64,000 bases of DNA from Siphonodentalium dalli (Eukaryota > Mollusca > Scaphopoda > Gadilida > Siphonodentaliidae), in NCBI GenBank assembly GCA_032622095.1, contig CP136065.1:152279577-152343576 (forward strand), in the 5' to 3' direction. Positions 27,361 through 41,630 of the stretch are shown here, piece by piece (within the stretch, counting starts at the first letter, position 1; each line of letters begins with the position of its first letter). The notes under the pieces are model-generated. The model saw only the letters and a list, made by a program, of their open reading frames with translations. It had not been told where the DNA came from and searched no databases. The position numbers and the translations under genes were made by a program.

Positions 27361-30300
27361 GAAGGGGCTGCATGGTCGCGTGACTTTGCTATAGATGCCC
27401 ACTGGGTGGCACCGCACGAAAATACAAGGATTCCCCGGTGGCCCCCATCACTCTGGCTACGCAGCCGATTTAGTAAAGAAAAGTGCTATTTTGACACCCC
27501 ATGCACGACTTCAGTCCAATTTTCGAAAATCTGGAAGTGGCTGCATGGTCGCGTGTCTTTCCTATAGATGCCCGCTTGGTGGCACTGCGCGAAAATACAA
27601 GGATTCCCGGTGGCCACCATCAATCTGGCTACGCAGCCGATTTATTAACGAAAAGTGCTATTTTGACACCCCATGCACGACTTCAGCCCAATATTCGATA
27701 ATTTGGAAGGGGCTGCATGGTTGCGTGACTTTCCTATAGATGCCCGCTGGGTGGCACCGCACGAAAATACAAGGATTCCCGGGTGGTCACCATCACTCTG
27801 GCTACGCAGCCGATTTAGTAACGAAAAGTGCTATTTTGACACCACATGCACGACTTCAGCCCAATTTTCGAAAATTTGAAAGGGGCTGCATGGTCGCGTG
27901 ACTTTCCTATAGATGCCCGCTGGGTGGCACGCACGAAAATACAAGGATTCCCTGGTGGCCCTCATCACTCTGGCTACGCAGCCGATTTAGTAACGAAAGT
28001 GCTATTTTGACACCCCATGCACGACTTCAGCCGAATTTTCGAAAATTTGGAAGGGGCTGCATGATCGCGTGACTATCCTATAGATGCCCGCTGGGTGGCA
28101 CCGGACGAAAATACAAGGATTCCGCGGTGACCACCATCAATCTGGCTACGCAGCCGATTTAGTAACGAAAAGTGCTATTTTGACACCCCATGCACGACTT
28201 CAGCCCAATTTTCGAAAATTTGGAAGGGGCTGCATGGTCGCGTGACTTTCCTATACATGCCCGCTGGGTGGTCCCGCTCGAAATTACAATGATTCCCCGA
28301 TGGCTCTCATTACTCTGGCTACGCAGCCGATTAGTAACGAAAGTGCTATTTTGACACCCCATGCACGACTTCAGTCCAATTTTCGAAAATTTGGAAGGGG
28401 CTGCATGGTCGCGTGACTTACCTATAGATGCCCGCTGGGTGGTACCGCACGAAAATACAAGGATTCCCGGGTGGTCACCATCACTCTGGCTACGCAGCCG
28501 ATTTAGTAACGAAAAGTGCTATTTTGACACCCCATGCACGACTTCAGCCCAATTGTCGAAAATTTGAAAGGGGCTGCATTGTCGCGTGACTTTCCTATAG
28601 ATGCCCGCTGGGTGGCACGCACGAAAATACAAGGATTCCCTGATGGCCCTCATCACTCTGGCTACGCAGCCGATTTAGTAACGAAAGTGCTATTTTGACA
28701 CCCCATGCACGACTTCAGCCGAATTTTCGAAAATTTGGAAGTGGCTGCATGGTCGCGTGTCTTTCCTATAGATGCCCGCTGGGTGACACCGCTCGAAAAT
28801 ACAAGGATTCCCGGGTGGCCACCATAACTCTGGCTACGCAGCCGATTTAGTAACGAAAAGTGCTATTTTGACACTCCATGCACGACTTCAGCCCACTTTG
28901 CGAAAATTTGGAAGGGGCAACATGGTCGCGTGACTTTCCTATAGATGCCCGCTGGGTGGTCCCGCACGAAAATACAATGATTCCCCGATGGCCCTCATCA
29001 CTCTGGCTACGCAGCCGATTTAGTAACGAAAGTGCTATTTTGACACCCCATGCACGACTTCAGCCCAATTGTCGAAAATTTGGAAGGGGCTGCATCGTCG
29101 CGTGACTTTCCTATAGATACCCACTGGGTGGCACCGCACGAAAATACAAGGATTCTTGGGTGGCCACCATAACTCTGGCTACGCAGCCGATTTAGTAACG
29201 AAAAGTGCTATTTTGACACTCCATGCACGACTTCAGCCCACTTTGCGAAAATTTGGAAGGGGCGGCATGGTCGCGTGACTTTCCTATAGATGCCAGCTGG
29301 GTGGTCCCGCACGAAAATACAATGATTCCCCGATGGCCCTCATCACTCTGGCTACGCAGCCGATTTAGTAACGAAAAGTGCTATTTTGACACCCCATGCA
29401 CGACTTCAGCCCAATTTTCGAAAATTCGGAAGGAGCTGCATGGTCGCGTGACTTTCCTATAGATGCCCGCTGGGTGGCAGCGAACGGAAATACAAGGATT
29501 CCCCGGTGACCGCCATCACTCTGGCTACGTAGCCGATTTAGTAACGAAAAGTGCAATTTTGACACACCATGCACGACTTCAGCCCAATTTTCGAAAATTT
29601 GGAAGGGGCTGCATGGTCGCGTGACTTTCATATAGATGCCCGCTGGGTGGCACCGCACGAAAATTCAAGGATTCCCCGATGGCCCTCATCACTCTGGCTA
29701 CGCAGCCGATTTAGTAACGAAAGTGCTATTTTGACACCCCATACACGACTTCAGCCCAATTTTCGAAAATTAGGAAGGGGCTGCATGGTCGCGTGACTTT
29801 GCTATAGATGCCCGCTGGGTGGTACCGCACGATAGTGCAAGGATTCCCCTATGGCCCTCATCAATCTGGCTACGCAGCCGATTTAGTAACGAAAGTGCTA
29901 TTTTGACACCCCATGCACGACTTCAGTCCAATTTTCGAAAATCTGGAAGTGGCTGCATGGTCGCGTGTCTTTCCTATAGATGCCCGCTTGGTGGCACTGC
30001 GCGTAAATACAAGGATTCCCGGATGGTCACCATCACTCTGGCTACGCAGCCGATTTAGTAACGAAAAGTGCTATTTTGACACCCCATGCACGACTTCAGC
30101 CCAATTTTCGAAAATTTGAAAGGGGCTGCATGGTCGCGTGACTTTCCTATAGATGCCCGCTGGGTGGCACGCACGAAAATACAAGGATTCCCTGGTGGCC
30201 CTCATCACTCTGGCTACGCAGCCGATTTTAGTAACGAAAGTGCTATTTTGACACCCCCATGCACGACTTCAGCCGAATTTTCGAAAATTTGGAAGAGGCT

Positions 30301-30777
30301 GCATGGTCGCGTGACTTACCTATAGATGCCCGCTGGGTGACACCGCTTGAAAATACAAGGATTCTTGGGTGGCCACCATCACTCTGGCTACGCAGCCGAT
30401 TTAGTAACGAAAAGTGCTATTTTGACACCCCATGCACGACTTCAGCCCATTTTTCGAAAATTTGGAAGGGGGCTGCATGGTCGCATGAGTTTACTATAGA
30501 TGCCCACTGGGTGGCACCGCACGAAAATACAAGGATTCCCGGGTGGCCACCATAACTCTGGCTACTCAGCCGATTTAGTAACGAAAAGTGCTATTTTGAC
30601 ACTCCATGCACGACTTCAGCCCAATTTTCGAAAATTTGGAATAGGCTGCATGGCCGCGTGACTTTCATATAGATGCCCGCTGGGTGGCACCGCACGAAAA
30701 TTCAAGGATTCCCCGATGGCCCTCATCACTCTGGCTACGCAGCCGATTTAGTAACGAAAATGCTATTTTGACACCCC

Positions 30778-33700
30778 ATGCACGACTTCAGCCCAATTTT
30801 CGAAAATTTGGAAGGGGCTGCATGGTCGCGTGACTTTCCTATAGATGCCCGCTGGGTGGTACCGCACGATAGTGCAAGGATTCCCCTATGGCCCTCATCA
30901 CTCTGGCTACGCAGCCGATTTAGTAACGAAAGTGCTATTTTGACACCCCATGCACGACTTCAGTCCAATTTTCGAAAATCTGGAAGTGGCTGCATGGTCG
31001 CGTGTCTTTCCTATAGATGCCCGCTTGGTGGCACTGCGCGTAAATACAAGGATTCCCGGTGGCCACCATCAATCTGGCTACGCAGCCGATTTATTAACGA
31101 AAAGTGCTATTTTGACACCCCATGCACGACTTCAGCCCAATATTCGAAAATTTGGAAGGGGCTGCATGGTTGCGTGACTTTCCTATAGATGCCCGCTGGG
31201 TGGTACCGCACGAAAATACAAGGATTCCCGGATGGTCACCATCACTCTGGCTACGCAGCCGATTTAGTAACGAAAAGTGCTATTTTGACACCCCATGCAC
31301 GACTTCAGCCCAATTTTCGAAAATTTGAAAGGGGCTGCATGGTCGCGTGACTTTCCTATAGATGCCCGCTGGGTGGCACGCACGAAAATACAAGGATTCC
31401 CTGGTGGCCCTCATCACTCTGGCTACGCAGCCGATTTAGTAACGAAAGTGCTATTTTGACACCCCATGCACGACTTCAGCCGAATTTTCGAAAATTTGGA
31501 AGAGGCTACATGGTCGCGTGACTTACCTATAGATGCCCGCTGGGTGACACCGCTTGAAAATACAAGGATTCCCGGGTGGCCGCCATCGCTCTGGCTACGC
31601 AGCCGATTTAGAAACGAAAAGTGCTATTTTGACACCCCCATGCACGACTTCAGCCCAATTGTCGAAAATTTGGACGGGGCTGCATGGTCGCGTGACTATT
31701 ATATAGATGCCCGCTGGGTGGCACCGCACGAAAATACAAGGATTCCCCGGTGACCATCATCACTCTGGCTACGCAGCCGATTTAGTAACGAAAAGTGCTA
31801 TTTTGACACCCCATGCACGACTTCAGCCCATTTTTCGAAAATTTGGAAGGGGCTGCATGGTCGCATGAGTTTACTATAGATGCCCACTGGGTGGCACCGC
31901 ACGAAAATACAAGGATTCCCGGGTGGCCACCATAACTCTGGCTACGCAGCCGATTTAGTAATGAAAAGTGCTATTTTGACACTCCATGCACGACTTCAGC
32001 CCACTTTGCGAAAATTTGGAAGGGGCGGCATGGTCGCGTGACTTTCCTATAGATGCCCGCTGGGTGGTCCCGCACGAAAATACAATGATTCCCCGATGGA
32101 CCTCATCACTCTGGCTACGCAGCCGATTTAGTAACGAAAGTGCTATTTTGACACCCCATGCACGACTTCAGCCCAATTTTCGAAAATTTGGAAGGGGCTG
32201 CATGGTCGCGTGACTTTCCTATAGATGCCCGCTGGGTGGTACCGCACGATAGTGCAAGGATTCCCCTATGGCCCTCATCACTCTGGCTACGCAGCCGATT
32301 TAGTAACGAAAGTGCTATTTTGACACCCCATGCACGACTTCAGTCCAATTTTCGAAAATCTGGAAGTGGCTGCATGGTCGCGTGTCTTTCCTATAGATGC
32401 CCGCTTGGTGGCACTGCGCGTAAATACAAGGATTCCCGGTGGCCACCATCAATCTGGCTACGCAGCCGATTTATTAACGAAAAGTGCTATTTTGACACCC
32501 CATGCACGACTTCAGCCCAATATTCGAAAATTTGGAAGGGGCTGCATGGTTGCGTGACTTTCCTATAGATGCCCGCTGGGTGGTACCGCACGAAAATACA
32601 AGGATTCCCGGATGGTCACCATCACTCTGGCTACGCAGCCGATTTAGTAACGAAAAGTGCTATTTTGACACCCCATGCACGACTTCAGCCCAATTTTCGA
32701 AAATTTGAAAGGGGCTGCATGGTCGCGTGACTTTCCTATAGATGCCCGCTGGGTGGCACGCACGAAAATACAAGGATTCCCTGGTGGCCCTCATCACTCT
32801 GGCTACGCAGCCGATTTAGTAACGAAAGTGCTATTTTGACACCCCATGCACGACTTCAGCCGAATTTTCGAAAATTTGGAAGAGGCTGCATGGTCGCGTG
32901 ACTTACATATAGATGCCCGCTGGGTGACACCGCTTGAAAATACACGGATTCCCGGGTGGCCGCCATCGCTCTGGCTACGCAGCCGATTTAGAAACGAAAA
33001 GTGCTATTTTGACACCCCATGCACGACTTCAGCCCAATTGTCGAAAATTTGGACGGGGCTGCATGGTCGCGTGACTATTCTATAGATGCCCGCTGGGTGG
33101 CACCGCACGAAAATACAAGGATTCCCCGGTGACCCATCATCACTCTGGCTACGCAGCCGATTTAGTAACGAAAAGTGCTATTTTGACACCCCATGCACGA
33201 CTTCAGCCCATTTTTCGAAAATTTGGAAGGGGCTGCATGGTCGCATGAGTTTACTATAGATGCCCACTGGGTGGCACCGCACGAAAATACAAGGATTCCC
33301 GGGTGGCCACCATAACTCTGGCTACGCAGCCGATTTAGTAACGAAAAGTGCTATTTTGACACTCCATGCACGACTTCAGCCCACTTTGCGAAAATTTGGA
33401 AGGGGCGGCATGGTCGCGTGACTTTCCTATAGATGCCCGCTGGGTGGTCCCGCACGAAAATACAATGATTCCCCGATGGACCTCATCACTCTGGCTACGC
33501 AGCCGATTTAGTAACGAAAGTGCTATTTTGACACCCCATGCACGACTTCAGCCCAATTTTCGAAAATTTGGAAGGGGCTGCATGGTCGCGTGACTTTCCT
33601 ATAGATGCCCGCTGGGTGGTACCGCACGATAGTGCAAGGATTCCCCTATGGCGCTCATCACTCTGGCTACGCAGCCGATTTAGTAACGAAAGTGCTATTT

Positions 33701-33800
33701 TGACACCCCATGCACGACTTCAGTCCAATTTTCGAAAATCTGGAAGTGGCTGCATGGTCGCGTGTCTTTCCTATAGATGCCCGCTGGGTGGTACCGCACG
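30778..33800. repeat. 8-monomer higher-order repeat, two full units plus a partial
   Basis: Units start at 30,778, 32,158 and 33,538 with spacing 1,380 bp. Shared markers are a monomer with CACGATAGTGCAAGG, one with GCGCGTAAATACAAGG, and one with CCCACTTTGCGAAAATTTGG. The third unit departs near 33,780, where a hybrid monomer skips ahead. Confidence 0.85.
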
Positions 33801-34399
33801 AAAATACAAGGATTCCCGGATGGTCACCATCACTCTGGCTACGCAGCCGATTTAGTAACGAAAAGTGCTATTTTGACACCCCATGCACGACTTCAGCCCA
33901 ATATTCGAAAATTTGGAAGGGGCTGCATGGTTGCGTGACTTTCCTATAGATGCCCGCTGGGTGGTACCGCACGAAAATACAAGGATTCCCTGGTGGCCCT
34001 CATCACTCTGGCTACGCAGCCGATTTAGTAACGAAAAGTGCTATTTTGACACCCCATGCACGACTTCAGCCCAATTTTCGAAAATTTGAAAGGGGCTGCA
34101 TGGTCGCGTGACTTTCCTATAGATGCCCGCTGGGTGGTACCGCACGAAAATACAAGGATTCCCGGATGGTCACCATCACTCTGGCTACGCAGCCGATTTA
34201 GTAACGAAAAGTGCTATTTTGACACCCCATGCACGACTTCAGCCCAATTTTCGAAAATTTGAAAGGGGCTGCATGGTCGCGTGACTTTCCTATAGATGCC
34301 CGCTGGGTGGCACGCACGAAAATACAAGGATTCCCTGGTGGCCCTCATCACTCTGGCTACGCAGCCGATTTAGTAACGAAAGTGCTATTTTGACACCCC

Positions 34400-37300
34400 A
34401 TGCACGACTTCAGCCGAATTTTCGAAAATTTGGAAGAGGCTGCATGGTCGCGTGACTTACCTATAGATGCCCGCTGGGTGGCACCGCACGAAAATACAAG
34501 GATTCCCTGGTGGCCCTCATCACTCTGGCTACGCAGCCGATTTAGTAACGAAAGTGCTATTTTGACACCCCATGCACGACTTCAGCCCAATTGTCGAAAA
34601 TTTGGACGGGGCTGCATGGTCGCGTGACTTTCCTATAGATGCCCGCTGGGTGGCAGCGAACGGAAATACAAGGATTCCCCGGTGACCACCATCACTCTGG
34701 CTACGTAGCCGATTTAGTAACGAAAAGTGCAATTTTGACACACCATGCACGACTTCAGCCCAATTTTCGAAAATTTGGAAGGGGCTGCATGGTCGGGTGA
34801 CATTCATATAGATGCCCGCTGGGTGGCACCGCACGAAAATTCAAGGATTCCCCGATGGCCCTCATCACTCTGGCTACGCAGCCGATATAGTAACGAAAAT
34901 TCTATTTTGACACTCCATGCACGACTTCAGCCCAATTTTCGAAAATTTGGAAGGGGCTGCATGGTCGCGTGACTTTCCTATAGATGCCCGCTGGGTGGTA
35001 CCGCACGATAGTGCAAGGATTCCCCTATGGCCCTCATCACTCTGGCTACGCAGCCGATTTAGTAACGAAAGTGCTATTTTGACACCCCATGCACGACTTC
35101 AGCCCAATTTTCGAAAATTTGGAAGGGGCTGCATGGTCGCGTGACTTTCCTATAGATGCCCGCTGGGTGGCACGCACGAAAATACAAGGATTCCCTGGTG
35201 GCCCTCATCACTCTGGCTACGCAGCCGATTTAGTAACGAAAGTGCTATTTTGACACCCCATGCACGACTTCAGCCGAATTTTAGAAAATTTGGAAGAGGC
35301 TGCATGGTCGCGTGACTTACCTATAGATGCCCGCTGGGAGGCACGCACGAAAATACAAGGATTCCCTGGTGGCCCTCATCACTCTGGCTACGCAGCCGAT
35401 TTAGTAACGAAAGTGCTATTTTGACACCCCATGCACGACTTCAGCCGAATTTTCGAAAATTTGGAAGAGGCTGCATGGTCGCGTGACTTACCTATAGATG
35501 CCCGCTGGGTGGCACCGCACGAAAATACAAGGATTCCCTGGTGGCCCTCATCACTCTGGCTACGCAGCCGATTTAGTAACGAAAGTGCTATTTTGACACC
35601 CCATGCACGACTTCAGCCCAATTGTCGAAAATTTGGACGGGGCTGCATGGTCGCGTGACTATTCTATAGATGCCCGCTGGGTGGCACCGCACGAAAATAC
35701 AAGGATTCCCCGGTGACCGCCATCACTCTGGCTACGCAACCGATTTAGTAACGAAAAGTGTTATTTTGACACCCCATGCACGACTTCAGCCCAATTTTCG
35801 AAAATTTGGAAGGGGCTGCATGGTCGCGTGACTTTCCTATAGATGCCCGCTGGGTGGCAGCGAACGGAAATACAAGGATTCCCCGGTGACCACCATCACT
35901 CTGGCTACGTAGCCGATTTAGCAACGAAAAGTGCAATTTTGACACACCATGCACGACTTCAGCCCAATTTTCGAAAATTTGGAAGGGGCTGCATGGTCGG
36001 GTGACATTCATATAGATGCCCGCTGGGTGGCACCGAACGAAAATTCAAGGATTTCCCGATGGCCCTCATCACTCTGGCTACGCAGCCGATATAGTAACGA
36101 AAATGCTATTTTGACACTCCATGCACGACTTCAGCCCAATTTTCGAAAATTTGGAAGGGGCTGCATGGTCGCGTGACTTTCCTATAGATGCCCGCTGGGT
36201 GGTACCGCACGATAGTGCAAGGATTCCCCTATGGCCCTCATCACTCTGGCTACGCAGCCGATTTAGTAACGAAAGTGCTATTTTGACACCCCATGCACGA
36301 CTTCAGTCCAATTTTAGAAAATTTGGAAGAGGCTGCATGGTCGCGTGACTTACCTATAGATGCCCGCTGGGTGGCACGCACGAAAATAGAAGGATTCCCT
36401 GGTGGCCCTCATCACTCTGGCTACGCAGCCGATTTAGTAACGAAATTGCTATTTTGACACCCCATGCACGACTTCAGCCGAATTTTCGAAAATTTGGAAG
36501 AGGCTGCATGGTCGCGTGACTTACCTATAGATGCCCGCTGGGTGGCACCGCACGAAAATACAAGGATTCCCTGGTGGCCCTCATCACCCTGGCTACGCAG
36601 CCGATTTAGTAACGAAAGTGCTATTTTGACACCCCATGCACGACTTCAGCCCAATTGTCGAAAATTTGGACGGGGCTGCATGGTCGCGTGACTATTCTAT
36701 AGATGCCCGCTGGGTGGCACCGCACGAAAATACAAGGATTCCCCGGTGACCACCATCACTCTGGCTACGCAACCGATTTAGTAACGAAAAGTGCTATTTT
36801 GACACCCCATGCACGACTTCAGCCCAATTTTCGAAAATTTGGAAGGGGCTGCATGGTCGCGTGACTTTCCTATAGATGCCCGCTGGGTGGCAGCGAACGG
36901 AAATACAAGGATTCCCCGGTGACCACCATCACTCTGGCTACGTAGCCGATTTAGTAACGAAAAGTGCAATTTTGACACACCATGCACGACTTCAGCCCAA
37001 TTTTCGAAAATTTGGAAGGGGCTGCATGGTCGGGTGAGATTCATATAGATGCCCGCTGGGTGGCACCGCACGAAAATTCAAGAATTCCCCGATTGCCCTC
37101 ATCACTCTGGCTACGCAGCCGATTTAGTAACGAAAATGCTATTTTGACACCCCATGCACGACTTCAGCCCAATTTTCGAAAATTTGGAAGGGGCTGCATG
37201 GTCGCGTGACTTTCCTATATATGCCCGCTGGGTGGTACCGCACGATAGTGCAAGGATTCCCCTATGGCCCTCATCACTCTGGCTACGCAGCCGATTTAGT

Positions 37301-37496
37301 AACGAAAGTGCTATTTTGACACCCCATGCACGACTTCAGTCCAATTTTCGAAAATCTGGAAGTGGCTGCATGGTCGCGTGTCTTTCCTATAGATGCCCGC
37401 TTGGTGGCACTGCGCGAAAATACAAGGATTCCCGGTGGCCACCATCAATCTGGCTACGCAGCCGATTTATTAACGAAAAGTGCTATTTTGACACCC
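34400..37496. repeat. 6-monomer higher-order repeat, ~1,033 bp
   Basis: Monomers at 35,431, 35,949 and 36,121 recur at 36,464, 36,982 and 37,154 (offset 1,033). A related block starts at 34,400, but its inner monomers are offset by 1,204, so one monomer was gained or lost. Markers are GGTCGGGTGACATTCATATAG and AGCCGATATAGTAACG. Confidence 0.75.
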
Positions 37497-40400
37497 CATG
37501 CACGACTTCAGCCCAATTTTCGAAAATTTGAAAGGGGCTGCATGGTCGCGTGACTTTCCTATAGATGCCCGCTGGGTGGCACGCACGAAAATACAAGGAT
37601 TCCCTGGTGGCCCTCATCACTCTGGCTACGCAGCCGATTTAGTAACGAAAGTGCTATTTTGACACCCCATGCACGACTTCAGCCGAATTTTAGAAAATTT
37701 CGAAGAGGCTGCATGGTCGCGTGACTTACCTATAGATGCCCGCTGGGTGGCACGCACGAAAATACAAGGATTCCCTGGTGGCCCTCATCACTCTGGCTAC
37801 GCAGCCGATTTAGTAACGAAAGTGCTATTTTGACACCCCATGCACGACTTCAGTCGAATTTTCGAAAATTTGGAAGAGGCTGCATGGTCGCGTGACTTAC
37901 CTATAGATGCCCGCTGGGTGGCACCGCACGAAAATACAAGGATTCCCTGGTGGCCCTCATCACTCTGGCTACGCAGCCGATTTAGTAACGAAAGTGCTAT
38001 TTTGACACCCCATGCACGACTTCATCCCAATTGTCGAAAATTTGGACGGGGCTGCATGGTCGCGTGACTATTCTATAGATGCCCGCTGGGTGGCACCGCA
38101 CGAAAATACAAGGATTCCCCGGTGACCATCATCACTCTGGCTACGCAGCCGATTTAGTAACGAAAAGTGCTATTTTGACACCCCATGCACGACTTCAGCC
38201 CATTTTTCGAAAATTTGGAAGGGGCTGCATGGTCGCATGAGTTTACTATATAGATGCCCACTGGGTGGCACCGCACGAAAATACAAGGATTCCCGGGTGG
38301 CCACCATAACTCTGGCTACGCAGCCGATTTAGTAACGAAAAGTGCTATTTTGACACTCCATGCACGACTTCAGCCCACTTTGCGAAAATTTGGAAGGGGC
38401 GGCATGGTCGCGTGACTTTCCTATAGATGCCCGCTGGGTGGTCCCGCACGAAAATACAATGATTCCCCGATGGACCTCATCACTCTGGCTACGCAGCCGA
38501 TTTAGTAACGAAAGTGCTATTTTGACACCCCATGCACGACTTCAGCCCAATTTTCGAAAATTTGGAAGGGGCTGCATGGTCGCGTGACTTTCCTATAGAT
38601 GCCCGCTGGGTGGCACCGCACGAAAATACAAGGATTCCCCGGTGACCACCATCATTCTGGCTACGCAACCGATTTAGTAAAGAAAAGTGCTATTTTGACA
38701 CCCCATGCACGACTTCAGCCCAATTTTCGAAAATTTAGAAGGGGCTGCATGGTCGCGTGACTTTCCTATAGATGCCCGCTGGGTGGCAGCGAACGGAAAT
38801 ACAAGGATTCCCCGGTGACCACCATCACTCTGGCTACGTAGCCGATTTAGTAACGAAAAGTGCAATTTTGACACACCATGCACGACTTCAGCCCAATTTT
38901 CGAAAATTTGGAAGGGGCTGCATGGTCGCGTGACATTCATATAGATGCCCGCTGGGTGGCACCGCACGAAAATTCAAGGATTCCCCGATGGCCCTCATCA
39001 CTCTGGCTACGCATCCGATTTAGTAACGAAAGTGCTATTTTGACACCCATGCACGACTTCAGCCCAATTTTCGAAAATTTGGAAGGGGCTGCATGGTCGC
39101 GTGACTTTCCTATAGATGCCCGCTGGGTGGCAGCGAACGGAAATACAAGGATTCCCCGGTGACCACCATCACTCTGGCTACGTAGCCGATTTAGTAACGA
39201 AAAGTGCAATTTTGACACACCATGCACGACTTCAGCCCAATTTTCGAAAATTTGGAAGGGGCTGCATGGTCGGGTGACATTCATATATATGACCGCTGGG
39301 TGGCACCGCACGAAAATTCAAGAATTCCCCGATGGCCCTCATCACTCTGGCTACGCAGCCGATTTAGTAACGAAAATGCTATTTTGACACCCCATGCACG
39401 ACTTCAGCCCAATTTTCGAAAATTTGGGAGGGGCTGCATGGTCGCGTGACTTTCCTATATATGCCCGCTGGGTGGTACCGCACGATAGTGCAAGGATTCC
39501 CCTATGGCCCTCATCACTCTGGCTACGCAGCCGATTTAGTAACGAAAGTGCTATTTTGACACCCCATGCACGACTTCAGTCCAATTTTCGAAAATCTGGA
39601 AGTGGCTGCATGGTCGCGTGTCTTTCCTATAGATGCCCGCTTGGTGGCACTGCGCGTAAATACAAGGATTCCCGGTGGCCACCATCAATCTGGCTACGCA
39701 GCCGATTTATTAACGAAAAGTGCTATTTTGACACCCCATGCACGACTTCAGCCCAATTTTCGAAAATTTGAAAGGGGCTGCATGGTCGCGTGACTTTCCT
39801 ATAGATGCCCGCTGGGTGGCACGCACGAAAATACAAGGATTCCCTGGTGGCCCTCATCACTCTGGCTACGCAGCCGATTTAGTAACGAAAGTGCTATTTT
39901 GACACCCCATGCACGACTTCAGCCGAATTTTAGAAAATTTGGAAGAGGCTGCATGGTCGCGTGACTTACCTATAGATGCCCGCTGGGTGGCACGCACGAA
40001 AATACAAGGATTCCCTGGTGGCCCTCATCACTCTGGCTACGCAGCCGATTTAGTAACGAAAGTGCTATTTTGACACCCCATGCACGACTTCAGCCGAATT
40101 TTCGAAAATTTGGAAGAGGCTGCATGGTCGCGTGACTTACCTATAGATGCCCGCTGGGTGGCACCGCACGAAAATACAAGGATTCCCTGGTGGCCCTCAT
40201 CACTCTGGCTACGCAGCCGATTTAGTAACGAAAGTGCTATTTTGACACCCCATGCACGACTTCATCCCAATTGTCGAAAATTTGGACGGGGCTGCATGGT
40301 CGCGTGACTATTCTATAGATGCCCGCTGGGTGGCACCGCACGAAAATACAAGGATTCCCCGGTGACCATCATCACTGGCTACGCAGCCGATTTAGTAACG

Positions 40401-41630
40401 AAAAGTGCTATTTTGACACCCCATGCACGACTTCAGCCCATTTTTCGAAAATTTGGAAGGGGCTGCATGTTCGCATGAGTTTACTATAGATGCCCACTGG
40501 GTGGCACCGCACGAAAATACAAGGATTCCCGGGTGGCCACCATAACTCTGGCTACGCAGCCGATTTAGTAACGAAAAGTGCTATTTTGACACTCCATGCA
40601 CGACTTCAGCCCACTTTGCGAAAATTTGGAAGGGGCGGCATGGTCGCGTGACTTTCCTATAGATGCCCGCTGGGTGGTCCCGCACGAAAATACAATGATT
40701 CCCCGATGGACCTCATCACTCTGGCTACGCAGCCGATTTAGTAACGAAAGTGCTATTTTGACACCCCATGCACGACTTCAGCCCAATTTTCGAAAATTTG
40801 GAAGGGGCTGCATGGTCGCGTGACTTTCCTATAGATGCCCGCTGGGTGGCACCGCACGAAAATACAAGGATTCCCCGGTGACCACCATCACTCTGGCTAC
40901 GCAACCGATTTAGTAACGAAAAGTGCTATTTTGACACCCCATGCACGACTTCAGCCCAATTTTCGAAAATTTGGAAGGGGCTGCATGGTCGCGTGACTTT
41001 CCTATAGATGCCCGCTGGGTGGCAGCGAACGGAAATACAAGGATTCCCCGGTGACCACCATCACTCTGGCTACGTAGCCGATTTAGTAACGAAAAGTGCA
41101 ATTTTGACACACCATGCACGACTTCAGCCCAATTTTCGAAAATTTGGAAGGGGCTGCATGGTCGCGTGACATTCATATAGATGCCCGCTGGGTGGCACCG
41201 CACGAAAATTCAAGGATTCCCCGATGGCCCTCATCACTCTGGCTACGCATCCGATTTAGTAACGAAAATGCTATTTTGACACCCCATGCACGACTTCAGC
41301 CCAATTTTCGAAAATTTGGAAGGGGCTGCATGGTCGCGTGACTTTACTATAGATGCCCGCTGGGTGGTACCGCACGATAGTGCAAGGATTCCCCTATGGC
41401 CCTCATCACTCTGGCTACGCAGCCGATTTAGTAACGAAAGTGCTATTTTGAGACCCCATGCACGACTTCAGTCCAATTTTCGAAAATCTGGAAGTGGCTG
41501 CATGGTCGCGTGTCTTTCCTATAGATGCCCGCTTGGTGGCACTGCGCGAAAATACAAGGATTCCCGGTGGCCGATTTATTAACGAAAAGTGCTATTTTGA
41601 CACCCCATGCACGACTTCAGCCGAATTTTA
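37154..41630. repeat. 13-monomer higher-order repeat pair, offset ~2,240 bp
   Basis: Monomers at 37,154, 37,326 and 37,840 recur at 39,394, 39,566 and 40,080 (offset 2,240). Later ones at 38,360 and 38,878 recur at 40,596 and 41,114 (offset 2,236). The 4-bp drift comes from small indels, visible as TTTACTATATAGATGCC at 38,247 and the shortened CATCATCACTGGC at 40,367. A marker is the shared base change CACGACTTCATCCC at 38,017 and 40,257. Confidence 0.8.
41555..41600. repeat. Satellite monomer with an internal ~22-bp deletion
   Basis: After GGATTCCCGGTGGCC the sequence passes straight to GATTTATTAACG. The usual ACCATCAATCTGGCTACGCA block between them is missing. This is the largest internal deletion I noticed in any monomer and a useful unique marker inside the array. 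Confidence 0.8.
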
